Positions 1-5,525 of a stretch of 6,114 nucleotides of DNA are shown one piece after another; the first letter of the stretch is position 1; every line of letters starts with the position of its first letter. The notes beneath the pieces are model-generated. The model was not told where the DNA came from. It searched no databases and saw only the letters and a list, made by a program, of their open reading frames with translations. The stretch is taken from NCBI GenBank assembly GCA_041739225.1, contig JBGSOG010000025.1, positions 1-6,114 on the forward strand, given 5' to 3'. Source of the DNA: BOKV01 sp041739225 (lineage in GTDB: Bacteria; Pseudomonadota; Alphaproteobacteria; Rhizobiales; Rhizobiaceae). The position numbers and the translations under genes were made by a program.

Positions 1-1
1 G

Positions 2-1261
2 CCAAAGGCTGTCGAAGAAGCCAAGCCTACCGACCAGCCAACTGACCAGCCTGCTGTTCAGCCGACCGAACAGCCGGTTGAGCAGGCAAAGCCGGCTGGC
101 GAAACCACAGCTCCTGTTGCGACCGAGACCGTGACACCTGACGCGCAGAAGCAGGCAGTCGAGGAAGCCAAAGAGCCAGCCAAGGTTTCGTCGGAAGCTG
201 AAAAGCCGAAAGACATCGTGATTGACAAGCCAGCTGCAGAAGTCATCAAGCAGGCTGAAAAGGAAGCTCCTGCGGTTGTTTCCGATGACATGTCCAAGGC
301 GGACCGGGAGTCGCTCAAAAAGGCCGACAAGCGCCGCCGTGAAAAGTCACGTGAGAACCGCGACGAGTTGCTAGGGGCTGCTGCCGTTGGTGTGATCATT
401 GGTGCGACCATTCCGTTGCTGGGTGGCACCATTGCCGCCGATGAAGGTGACCGGCTCGTTGTGGAACGGGATGGCCGCTATTTTGTGCGCAAGGATGATT
501 CGGCGCTTTTCCGCAATGACGAGAACACCGTCGAATACGAGCGGCTGCGCGGCGGACTGGTCCGTGAAATCATTACCCGTGAAAACGGCAGCCAGATCAT
601 CACCGTCCGTGATGCCGGGGGCACGGTTTTGCGCCGCGAAAAAATCACCCGCAATGGCGATCGGATCGTGCTGTTTGATACCCGCGAAGAAGAAATCCGC
701 CGTCCGGTGCAGCGCGTTGTGTTGCCGAAGTATCGTGTGGAAATACCGCAGGAGCGTTATGTCGTTTCGGCCCGGCGTGCCGACCGTGGATTGTTCTACG
801 ATACCTTCCAGGCGCAACCGGTCTATGATGCGCCGCAACGCTACAGCTTGCGCGATATTCGTGAAAACAGCCAGGTTCGCGCTCTGGTACGGCGCGTAGA
901 TCTCGACACCATCGTCTTCGCGTCCGGCAGTGCATTCGTCACCGAATCGCAAGTACGCCTGCTTGGTGACATTGCCGGCGGCATGCTGGACGTAATTGCC
1001 GAGAACCCGGCGGGAGTGTTTCTGATCGAAGGCCATACCGATGCTGTTGGACCTGATCTGGCCAATTTGACGCTTTCTGACCGGCGCGCGGAAACAGTCG
1101 CACGCATCTTGTCGGAGGCCTACGGCGTACCTGCGGAAAACCTGGTCGTTCAGGGCTATGGTGAAGCCTACCTCAAGGTTCAGACACCTGGCGATGAACA
1201 GGCGAACCGGCGCGTGACGGTCCGCAACATCTCGACAATCCTGCAATCCGACGCAAACTGA
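2..1261 (+). CDS. OmpA-family peptidoglycan-binding envelope protein (5' partial)
   Basis: The frame is open from the first complete codon at position 2 to a TGA at 1259-1261, so the start and any signal peptide lie outside the window; the GTG at 131 is internal and has no reason to be the start. 419 residues are visible (numbered from position 2). Residues 1-120 are Pro/Gln/Glu/Lys/Ala-rich and probably disordered, ending in a very basic stretch (KKADKRRREKSRENRDE). A Gly/Ala/Ile-rich hydrophobic segment follows at about 124-144, then a charged region with YFVRKDD and repeated VRD/ITR-type strands. Residues about 301-409 form a C-terminal OmpA domain: EGHTDAVG, LSDRRA, GYGEAYL and ANRRV motifs. 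D347 and R362 are 15 residues apart, as are the diaminopimelate-binding Asp and Arg of Acinetobacter OmpA, so non-covalent peptidoglycan binding is expected. This architecture is recurrent in Rhizobiales. No beta-barrel is visible. Likely role: linking membrane and cell wall; the exact function is unknown. Confidence 0.93.
   Translation, partial: PKAVEEAKPTDQPTDQPAVQPTEQPVEQAKPAGETTAPVATETVTPDAQKQAVEEAKEPAKVSSEAEKPKDIVIDKPAAEVIKQAEKEAPAVVSDDMSKADRESLKKADKRRREKSRENRDELLGAAAVGVIIGATIPLLGGTIAADEGDRLVVERDGRYFVRKDDSALFRNDENTVEYERLRGGLVREIITRENGSQIITVRDAGGTVLRREKITRNGDRIVLFDTREEEIRRPVQRVVLPKYRVEIPQERYVVSARRADRGLFYDTFQAQPVYDAPQRYSLRDIRENSQVRALVRRVDLDTIVFASGSAFVTESQVRLLGDIAGGMLDVIAENPAGVFLIEGHTDAVGPDLANLTLSDRRAETVARILSEAYGVPAENLVVQGYGEAYLKVQTPGDEQANRRVTVRNISTILQSDAN
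26..85 (+). repeat. Tetrapeptide-coding repeat in the OmpA-family gene
   Basis: Five consecutive degenerate four-codon units encode PTDQ, PTDQ, PAVQ, PTEQ and PVEQ (residues 9-28 counted from position 2). Gln-Pro junctions recur every four residues. A separate hexapeptide, AVEEAK, occurs just before the array (8-25) and again at 155-172. The pattern fits an extended, flexible Pro-rich linker, probably spanning the periplasm. Degeneracy at both DNA and protein level suggests an old repeat rather than an active slippage tract. The left boundary of the whole low-complexity region is outside the window. Confidence 0.7.
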
Positions 1262-1283
1262 CCACGAATATCAAGACAAAAAC

Positions 1284-1316
1284 AAACCCCGGAAAGCAAG
1301 GCTTTCCGGGGTTTTC
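1284..1316. terminator. Bidirectional intrinsic terminator between the OmpA-family gene and grxD
   Basis: Positions 1284-1297 (AAACCCCGGAAAGC) are the exact reverse complement of 1301-1314, giving a perfect 14-bp stem with a 3-nt loop (AAG, 1298-1300). On the + strand the stem runs into TTTTC, 22 nt after the OmpA-family stop. On the - strand the A-rich flank 1277-1286 reads as a T-rich tract after the hairpin, 26 nt after the grxD stop. The single element can therefore serve both convergent transcripts. Confidence 0.92.
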
Positions 1317-1340
1317 TGTTTCAACAACAAGCAGGAATGA

Positions 1341-1676
1341 TCAGGCGCCGGCTTTGCCCGGCACGCCATTGTCGGTCATCATTTGCTGCAATTCACCGGC
1401 CTGGAACATTTCGCGCACGATGTCGCAGCCGCCAACAAACTCGCCCTTGACGTAAAGCTGGGGGATGGTTGGCCAATTGGAATAATCCTTGATGCCCTGG
1501 CGAATGTCGGCATCGGCAAGCACGTTGATGCCCTTGTAGTCGACGCCGAGGTGATCGAGGATCTGCACGACCTGTCCGGAGAACCCGCATTGCGGAAAAT
1601 CCGGGGTGCCCTTCATGAACAGGACGACCGGGTTGGACTTCACTTCGTTTTCAATGAAGGCATTTGCGGCAGACAT
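1341..1676 (-). CDS. grxD: Monothiol CGFS glutaredoxin (Grx4 type)
   Basis: 111 residues, the usual length for a single-domain bacterial Grx4. It carries the class signature C30-G-F-S33, preceded by K22 (MKGTP), with the cis-Pro loop WPTIPQLY (68-75) and GGCD (82-85). These are the glutathione and cluster-binding positions known from the family. CGFS glutaredoxins bind a glutathione-ligated [2Fe-2S] cluster in the cytosol, pass it to target proteins, and form heterodimers with BolA proteins rather than acting as general disulfide reductases. bolA lies just upstream here, which supports that partnership. The frame is open for 22 more codons upstream to a TTG at 1742, but the ATG at 1676 has a strong AGGAGA 6 nt before it and gives the canonical MSAANAFIENEV start. 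It is the last gene of the leftward train, ending at the shared hairpin; the 84-nt gap upstream leaves room for its own promoter, though I see no convincing one. Confidence 0.96.
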   Translation of the reverse strand: MSAANAFIENEVKSNPVVLFMKGTPDFPQCGFSGQVVQILDHLGVDYKGINVLADADIRQGIKDYSNWPTIPQLYVKGEFVGGCDIVREMFQAGELQQMMTDNGVPGKAGA

Positions 1677-1682
1677 GGTGTT

Positions 1683-1688
1683 TCTCCT
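1683..1688 (-). promoter_or_regulatory. Shine-Dalgarno of grxD
   Basis: The - strand reads AGGAGA followed by six bases (AACACC) and the ATG at 1676. This fixes the grxD start at 1676 rather than the upstream TTG at 1742, which has no comparable site. Confidence 0.85.
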
Positions 1689-1760
1689 GAAAATAGCCGG
1701 TTCAAGGCCGGGATGATCATGACATATCGTTTTGGCAGGCAAAATTAAAGAGGGCGTGCT

Positions 1761-1892
1761 TCAACGAAAGAAGACCAGCCAAAGCACGACCACCCAGAAT
1801 GCGCAGGTTCCGGCAAAAATCCAGAAAAACCGGTCTTGCCAGAACGGGCTGGCAAAGGTCGCAGGCAGGTCCTTGAGGCGCTTGGTGACCAC
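1761..1892 (-). CDS. 43-residue single-span membrane peptide (hypothetical)
   Basis: A short frame between bolA and grxD encodes MVTKRLKDLP, a linker with FWQD at 17-20, and a strongly hydrophobic, Trp/Phe-rich helix at about residues 22-42 ending in a single Arg. Three basic residues before the helix and one after predict N-terminus inside. The only possible start is the GTG at 1892: the frame upstream is one CCC codon and then the TAG stop of bolA, so the peptide lies in the same frame as bolA with 3 nt between stop and start. GGA in the end of bolA, 9 nt upstream, is a weak ribosome site, so translation is probably coupled to bolA. About three quarters of its codons end in G or C, as expected for a real gene in this genome, and a hydrophobic helix with positive-inside flanks is unlikely by chance. 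I do not recognise a family. It could be an anchor or modulator for its neighbours, which is speculation. Confidence 0.75.
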   Translation of the reverse strand: MVTKRLKDLPATFASPFWQDRFFWIFAGTCAFWVVVLWLVFFR

Positions 1893-1895
1893 GGG

Positions 1896-2129
1896 CTATT
1901 CCGGAATGCTGGTTTGCAGGGCGAGGGCATGCAGTACGCCGCCCATGTTGCCCTTGAGGGCATTGTAGACCAGTTGGTGCTGTTGAACCCGCGATTTGCC
2001 ACGAAAGCTTTCCGCCACGACTTCGGCAGCATAATGGTCGCCGTCGCCAGCCAGATCGCGAATTGTCACTGTTGCATCCGGAATGGCGTCACGGATCATT
2101 TTTTCGATGTCGCCGGCAGACATGGCCAT
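1896..2129 (-). CDS. bolA: BolA-family protein, GrxD partner
   Basis: 77 residues, matching the compact alphaproteobacterial BolA proteins in length and sequence. The fold's landmarks are visible: an N-terminal helix (SAGDIEKMIRDAIPDA), strand VTIRDL, the variable loop GDGDHYAAEVV (27-37), the helix-turn-helix-like segment ESFRGKSRVQQHQLVYNAL (40-58) and LHALALQT (66-73). H67 in LHALAL is the invariant BolA histidine, and H32 sits in the loop where a His or Cys supplies the second contact; by family knowledge these coordinate or contact the [2Fe-2S] cluster shared with a CGFS glutaredoxin. Such complexes act in iron-sulfur trafficking and in iron-dependent regulation. The start is the ATG at 2129, 7 nt after AAGGAG; a second ATG at 2123 is only 13 nt away, and the longer open frame to 2237 runs into purL. 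The gap to purL is 19 nt, so it is probably on the purL transcript. Confidence 0.95.
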   Translation of the reverse strand: MAMSAGDIEKMIRDAIPDATVTIRDLAGDGDHYAAEVVAESFRGKSRVQQHQLVYNALKGNMGGVLHALALQTSIPE

Positions 2130-2136
2130 TTGATCG

Positions 2137-2142
2137 CTCCTT
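2137..2142 (-). promoter_or_regulatory. Shine-Dalgarno of bolA
   Basis: The - strand reads AAGGAG in the 19-nt gap between the purL stop (2149-2151) and bolA, 7 nt before the ATG at 2129. It decides between the two in-frame ATGs (2129 and 2123) and excludes the extended frame that overlaps the end of purL. Confidence 0.85.
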
Positions 2143-2148
2143 GAAGAT

Positions 2149-4368
2149 TCAGCGTTTCTCGCCATCCATGAATTGAGGAAACCATGATTCATGGGCAGAC
2201 CGCAATTCTTCCACCAAGATGGCGCGGCTTTCACCAAGTTTCAACGCATTGCCGCCGGTAGTGCCGATCCAGGGCGCAAATATTCCTGCCTCGAAAGCGT
2301 CGTTCTGAACCTCCTCAAGGTCGTCGCGGGCAATGGAAACGACATAACGGCCCTGGTCTTCGCCAAAAAACTGCTCGGCAAGGGGAATGCCGTTGAGTTC
2401 GTTGACTTTGGCACCGATGCCGGAGGCCATCGCCATTTCTGCCAGCGCAACGGCAAGGCCACCATCGGAACAGTCGTGGACTGCCGTGGCTTTGCCTGAG
2501 CGAATGAGATTGCGCACGAAGTCCCCAGTCCTTCGTTCATGGGCAAGATCGACCGGCGGGCAGGGGCCTTCGCGCCGCCCGTGCAAATCGCGCAACCATG
2601 CAGATTGGCCCAAATGCGTTCCCCACTGGTCCGGTGCGCCGACCAGCAAAATGCACTCTCCCTCACGGGCAAAGCGAATTCGGGCCATCTTGGCCCAATC
2701 ATCGATCAGGCCGACACCGCCAATGGCGGGCGTGGGCAATATGCCCTTGCCGTTGGTCTCGTTGTAAAGTGACACGTTGCCTGAAACGATGGGGAAATCG
2801 AGCGCCCGGCAGGCTTCGCCAATGCCCCTGATTGCCGCCACCAATTGCCCCATGATTTGCGGGCGTTCGGGATTGCCGAAATTGAGGTTGTCGGTTGCTG
2901 CCAGCGGCTCAGCGCCAGTAGCGGTGAGATTGCGCCAGCATTCGGCAATTGCCTGTTTGCCGCCTTCATAGGGGTTGGCCTCACAGTAACGCGGATTGAC
3001 GTCGCATGAAAATGCCAGTGCCTTGGTGGGGTGGCCGTCTACGCGAACAACGCCGGCATCACCGCCAGGCAATTGCAGCGAATTGCCCTGAATCAGCGTG
3101 TCATATTGCTCAAACACCCAGCGTCGCGAACACAAGTCAGGCGCCGCCAGCAGTGCCAGCAAGTCGGCAGCCGGGTCGCAGGCAGGCTTTGCCGCTGAAA
3201 ATGGCGCAGGCGGGGTTGGTTCGGTCCAAGGGCGGTCATATTCCGGCGCGGCATCGCCCAGATCCTTGATCGGCAAATTGGCAACTTCCTCGCCCTGATG
3301 CAGGACACGAAAGCGCAGATCGTCAGTGGTTTTGCCAACAACAGCGAAATCGAGGCCCCACTTGCTGAATATTGCTTCCGCTTCTGCCGCTTTCTCAGGT
3401 TGCAGTACCATCAGCATGCGCTCCTGGCTTTCCGAGAGCATCATTTCATAGGCGCTCATGCGCTCCTCGCGCACCGGAACCTTGTCGAGGTCGAGCAAGA
3501 TGCCAAGATCGCCCTTGGCGCCCATTTCCACGGCGGAGCAGGTCAGGCCCGCCGCTCCCATGTCCTGAATGGCGATAACCGCGCCAGATGCCATCAGCTC
3601 AAGACAGGCTTCCAGCAGGCATTTTTCGGTGAAAGGATCGCCCACCTGAACCGTCGGGCGTTTTTCGTCGATCTTGTCGTCAAATTCGGCCGAAGCCATG
3701 GTCGCGCCGCCGACCCCGTCGCGTCCGGTCTTGGCACCGAGATAAACCACTGGCAGGCCGACACCCTTGGCCTGCGACAGGAAAATAGCATCGGTGCGGG
3801 CAATACCTGCGGCAAATGCATTGACCAGTATGTTGCCATTGTAGGCCGGATCAAAATTGACCTCACCGCCGACCACCGGAACGCCGAATGCATTGCCGTA
3901 GCCACCGACGCCTGCAACCACTCCGGAGACCAGATGGCGGGTTTTGGGATGGTCCGGCTCGCCAAAACGAAGGGCGTTCATCGCCGCCACCGGGCGCGCG
4001 CCCATGGTGAACACGTCGCGCAAAATGCCGCCGACACCGGTTGCCGCGCCTTGATATGGCTCGATGAAGGATGGGTGATTGTGGCTTTCCATTTTGAAAA
4101 CAACACATTGCCCGTCGCCGATGTCGACCACGCCGGCGTTTTCCCCCGGTCCCTGGATTACCCGTGGCCCGGTGGTTGGAAGGGTACGCAACCATTTCTT
4201 CGAGGATTTGTAGGAACAATGCTCGTTCCACATTGCCGAGAAGATGCCAAGTTCGGTGAAACGCGGCTCGCGGCCGATGAGATCGAGAATGCGCTGGTAC
4301 TCATCGGGCTTCAGGCCGTGGGCTACCACCAATTCCGGCGTGATTGCGATTTCATTGGGGATGGTCAT
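2149..4368 (-). CDS. purL: Phosphoribosylformylglycinamidine synthase II (FGAM synthase, PurL subunit)
   Basis: 739 residues, typical of the small PurL found with separate PurS and PurQ. It converts FGAR to FGAM using ATP and ammonia channelled from PurQ, step 4 of de novo purine synthesis, in the cytosol. Visible in order: an N-terminal region (1-40) that corresponds to the linker; FSAMWNEHCSYKSSK (43-57) with the conserved H50; the nucleotide/metal motif FKMESHNHPS (91-100) and the Gly-rich YQGAATGVGGILRD; QDMGAAG (268-274); SESQERML (312-319) closing the first AIR-synthase-like half; then the second half with PGGDAGVVRV (434-443), SGNVSLYNE (529-537) and HDCSDGGLA (631-639). The frame is intact. 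The ATG at 4368 is 6 nt after the stop of the lipoprotein gene, with AAGGG overlapping that gene's end, which implies translational coupling. It feeds directly into bolA. A + strand frame of 547 codons over this gene and beyond is a shadow. Confidence 0.99.
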   Translation of the reverse strand: MTIPNEIAITPELVVAHGLKPDEYQRILDLIGREPRFTELGIFSAMWNEHCSYKSSKKWLRTLPTTGPRVIQGPGENAGVVDIGDGQCVVFKMESHNHPSFIEPYQGAATGVGGILRDVFTMGARPVAAMNALRFGEPDHPKTRHLVSGVVAGVGGYGNAFGVPVVGGEVNFDPAYNGNILVNAFAAGIARTDAIFLSQAKGVGLPVVYLGAKTGRDGVGGATMASAEFDDKIDEKRPTVQVGDPFTEKCLLEACLELMASGAVIAIQDMGAAGLTCSAVEMGAKGDLGILLDLDKVPVREERMSAYEMMLSESQERMLMVLQPEKAAEAEAIFSKWGLDFAVVGKTTDDLRFRVLHQGEEVANLPIKDLGDAAPEYDRPWTEPTPPAPFSAAKPACDPAADLLALLAAPDLCSRRWVFEQYDTLIQGNSLQLPGGDAGVVRVDGHPTKALAFSCDVNPRYCEANPYEGGKQAIAECWRNLTATGAEPLAATDNLNFGNPERPQIMGQLVAAIRGIGEACRALDFPIVSGNVSLYNETNGKGILPTPAIGGVGLIDDWAKMARIRFAREGECILLVGAPDQWGTHLGQSAWLRDLHGRREGPCPPVDLAHERRTGDFVRNLIRSGKATAVHDCSDGGLAVALAEMAMASGIGAKVNELNGIPLAEQFFGEDQGRYVVSIARDDLEEVQNDAFEAGIFAPWIGTTGGNALKLGESRAILVEELRSAHESWFPQFMDGEKR

Positions 4369-4374
4369 TTTTGC

Positions 4375-4773
4375 CTAGCCCTTGCAACCCTTGCCACCGG
4401 AGGCCCAGCGGTCAACATCCGACTTTATGCGAGCGGAAAGCGGGCTTTGCGCCAGCGGCCCATAGGCCGCAATGCGGACCGGTTTTCCTTCGGCCTCTAT
4501 GACCAGTTTTGGCAGTCCCTGTGCAGACTTGGCCTCGACCACCAGAATGCGCGGTTTTCCGACCCTTGTATCGAGTTCGGGAATGACGCGGTACGCCCTG
4601 AAGTCGGCGTCCTTCGATTTCACCCAGCAGGCTTGCGCGTTGGTGTTGACCCGCTGCAAGAGCGAAACGGCGGCAGACCGGTCACTGACCTTGAGTGCTG
4701 GCAAGGTGTCGGCCGGCTGGCAGCCAAAAAGCGCGACCAGCGCAGCAAATGGCAAATTCCGGGCAATTTTCAT
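4375..4773 (-). CDS. Putative small lipoprotein between purQ and purL
   Basis: 132 residues. The N-terminus MKIARNLPFAALVALFGC has two or three basic residues, a hydrophobic core and a lipobox-like LFGC, so C18 would be the lipidated residue; Phe at -2 is atypical, so a type I signal or poor processing is possible. The mature part is about 115 residues with C49 (AQACWVKSK) and C130 (GKGCKG), which could form a disulfide in the periplasm. The middle, with PRILVVEAKSAQGLPKLVIEAEG, looks like beta strands. I recognise no domain. The ATG at 4773 overlaps the purQ stop by 4 nt (ATGA), and its TAG ends 6 nt before purL, so it is almost certainly translated together with both purine genes. From memory, Rhizobiales often have a small uncharacterised gene at this position. 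Why an exported protein should be coupled to a cytosolic synthase is not evident; it may simply be a passenger of the operon. Confidence 0.88.
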   Translation of the reverse strand: MKIARNLPFAALVALFGCQPADTLPALKVSDRSAAVSLLQRVNTNAQACWVKSKDADFRAYRVIPELDTRVGKPRILVVEAKSAQGLPKLVIEAEGKPVRIAAYGPLAQSPLSARIKSDVDRWASGGKGCKG

Positions 4774-5438
4774 GCGGCAAGTTCCAGTGCGCTTTCGAAG
4801 AGGGGACGGCCGTCGGTGCCGCCATGGGCAGGCTCGATCAGGTTTTCGGGGTGGGGCATCATGCCCATGACATTGCCTTTTTGCGACAGCACGGCGGCTA
4901 TGTTGTTGATGGAGCCGTTGGGATTGGTGCCTTCAGCGTAGCGGAAGGCGACCCGTCCTTCGCCTTCAATCCGGTCAAGGGTTTGCGGGTCGGCGAAGTA
5001 ATTGCCGTCATGGTGGGCGACCGGGCAGCGGATGATCTGCCCTTCGGTGTAGCGAGAAGTGAACGGCGTTGCTGCGTTGGTGACTTCAAGTTTCACTTCA
5101 CGGCAAACGAATTTGAGCGAGGCATTTCGCATCAATGCGCCGGGCAGCAGGCCTGCCTCCAGAAGGATCTGGAAGCCGTTGCAAACGCCAAGCACTTTGA
5201 CGCCCCGGTTAGCGGCGTCGGCCACTGCCCGCATTACCGGGGTTCGCGCTGCAATGGCACCGCAGCGCAAATAGTCGCCAAAGGAGAAGCCGCCGGGAAT
5301 GACAATGAGGTCTACAGCGGGAATTTCCGTGTCGCTCTGCCAGATGGTCAACGGCGGCTTGCCGCCAATGCGCGTTAGCGCTGCGATCATGTCACGGTCG
5401 CGATTGAGGCCGGGCAACAGAACGACGGCAGTTTTCAT
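4770..5438 (-). CDS. purQ: FGAM synthase glutaminase subunit (PurQ)
   Basis: 222 residues, a normal PurQ length. It is a class I glutamine amidotransferase that hydrolyses glutamine and passes ammonia to PurL. The catalytic triad is visible: C86 in GVCNGFQ, and H196 and E198 in MMPHPEN. The oxyanion loop PGGFSFGDYLRCG is at 48-60, and the N-terminus KTAVVLLPGLNRDRDM is characteristic of PurQ. The ATG at 5438 gives the canonical MKTAVV start; an in-frame GTG four codons upstream (5450) is possible, but the GGTGA that contains it serves better as a ribosome site for the ATG. The 3' end overlaps the lipoprotein gene by 4 nt. A candidate promoter lies just upstream, so purQ is probably the first gene of the transcript. 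PurS, the small third subunit usually encoded immediately before purQ, is not there. Confidence 0.98.
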   Translation of the reverse strand: MKTAVVLLPGLNRDRDMIAALTRIGGKPPLTIWQSDTEIPAVDLIVIPGGFSFGDYLRCGAIAARTPVMRAVADAANRGVKVLGVCNGFQILLEAGLLPGALMRNASLKFVCREVKLEVTNAATPFTSRYTEGQIIRCPVAHHDGNYFADPQTLDRIEGEGRVAFRYAEGTNPNGSINNIAAVLSQKGNVMGMMPHPENLIEPAHGGTDGRPLFESALELAA

Positions 5439-5473
5439 GGCGCAAATCACCGGGGTTCACGGGTCCATCTTTG

Positions 5474-5502
5474 GCGTAGATTGACCACCTTGCCGGGTCA
5501 AG
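5474..5502 (-). promoter_or_regulatory. Candidate housekeeping sigma promoter for purQ operon
   Basis: The - strand reads CTTGAC (5502-5497), 17 nt, then CTACGC (5479-5474). The -35 is identical to the CTTGAC consensus described for rhizobial housekeeping promoters and the spacing is optimal; the -10 keeps only CTA of CTATAT. Initiation would fall near 5467, leaving a leader of about 30 nt before purQ. An inverted repeat covers the -35 and part of the spacer, so the site could be repressed. Prediction by eye only. Confidence 0.45.
5481..5501. promoter_or_regulatory. Inverted repeat overlapping the purQ -35, possible operator
   Basis: TTGACC (5481-5486) and GGTCAA (5496-5501) are exact reverse complements separated by 9 nt. 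The element overlaps the candidate -35 and most of the spacer, a position where a dimeric repressor could block polymerase. The arms are only 6 bp, and one arm is the -35 itself, so coincidence is quite possible. No regulator can be named from the sequence. Confidence 0.3.
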
Positions 5503-5523
5503 CGGGCAATGGGTTTTTGCCCG
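5503..5523. terminator. Short hairpin after the partial membrane-protein gene, weak terminator at best
   Basis: CGGGCAA (5503-5509) pairs with TTGCCCG (5517-5523), a 7-bp stem with a 7-nt loop, starting 2 nt after the stop of the upstream leftward gene. No T-run follows on the - strand, so it may attenuate transcription or stabilise the 3' end rather than stop transcription cleanly. It sits directly before the candidate purQ promoter. Confidence 0.35.
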
Positions 5524-5525
5524 GC

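Noticed and set aside
371..1246. 291-codon - strand open frame opposite the OmpA-family gene
   Set aside because: The + strand frame has unmistakable OmpA motifs over the same bases; the antisense product has no recognisable features.
1677..1742. N-terminal extension of GrxD by 22 residues from a TTG
   Set aside because: The internal ATG at 1676 has an AGGAGA at ideal distance and gives the family's normal N-terminus.
1677..1760. A separate promoter for grxD in the 84-nt gap
   Set aside because: I found no -35/-10 pair with acceptable spacing; the gap contains only the Shine-Dalgarno and a short ATGATCAT palindrome that may be chance. A promoter there is possible but not supported.
1745..2032. 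95-codon - strand frame across the end of bolA and the small peptide gene
   Set aside because: Out of frame with both, low-complexity Ser/Pro/Trp product, and it runs over the conserved 3' half of bolA. The 43-codon frame in the bolA frame is the better reading of this interval.
2130..2237. N-terminal extension of BolA into purL
   Set aside because: It overlaps the conserved end of purL, and AAGGAG is placed for the ATG at 2129.
3298..4941. 547-codon + strand open frame opposite purL, the lipoprotein gene and the end of purQ
   Set aside because: It lies antisense to three intact genes, crosses their boundaries, and its product shows no recognisable domain. Long antisense frames are expected in GC-rich genes with biased third positions.
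4695..5378. 227-codon + strand open frame opposite purQ
   Set aside because: Antisense shadow of purQ, whose catalytic residues are all present on the other strand.
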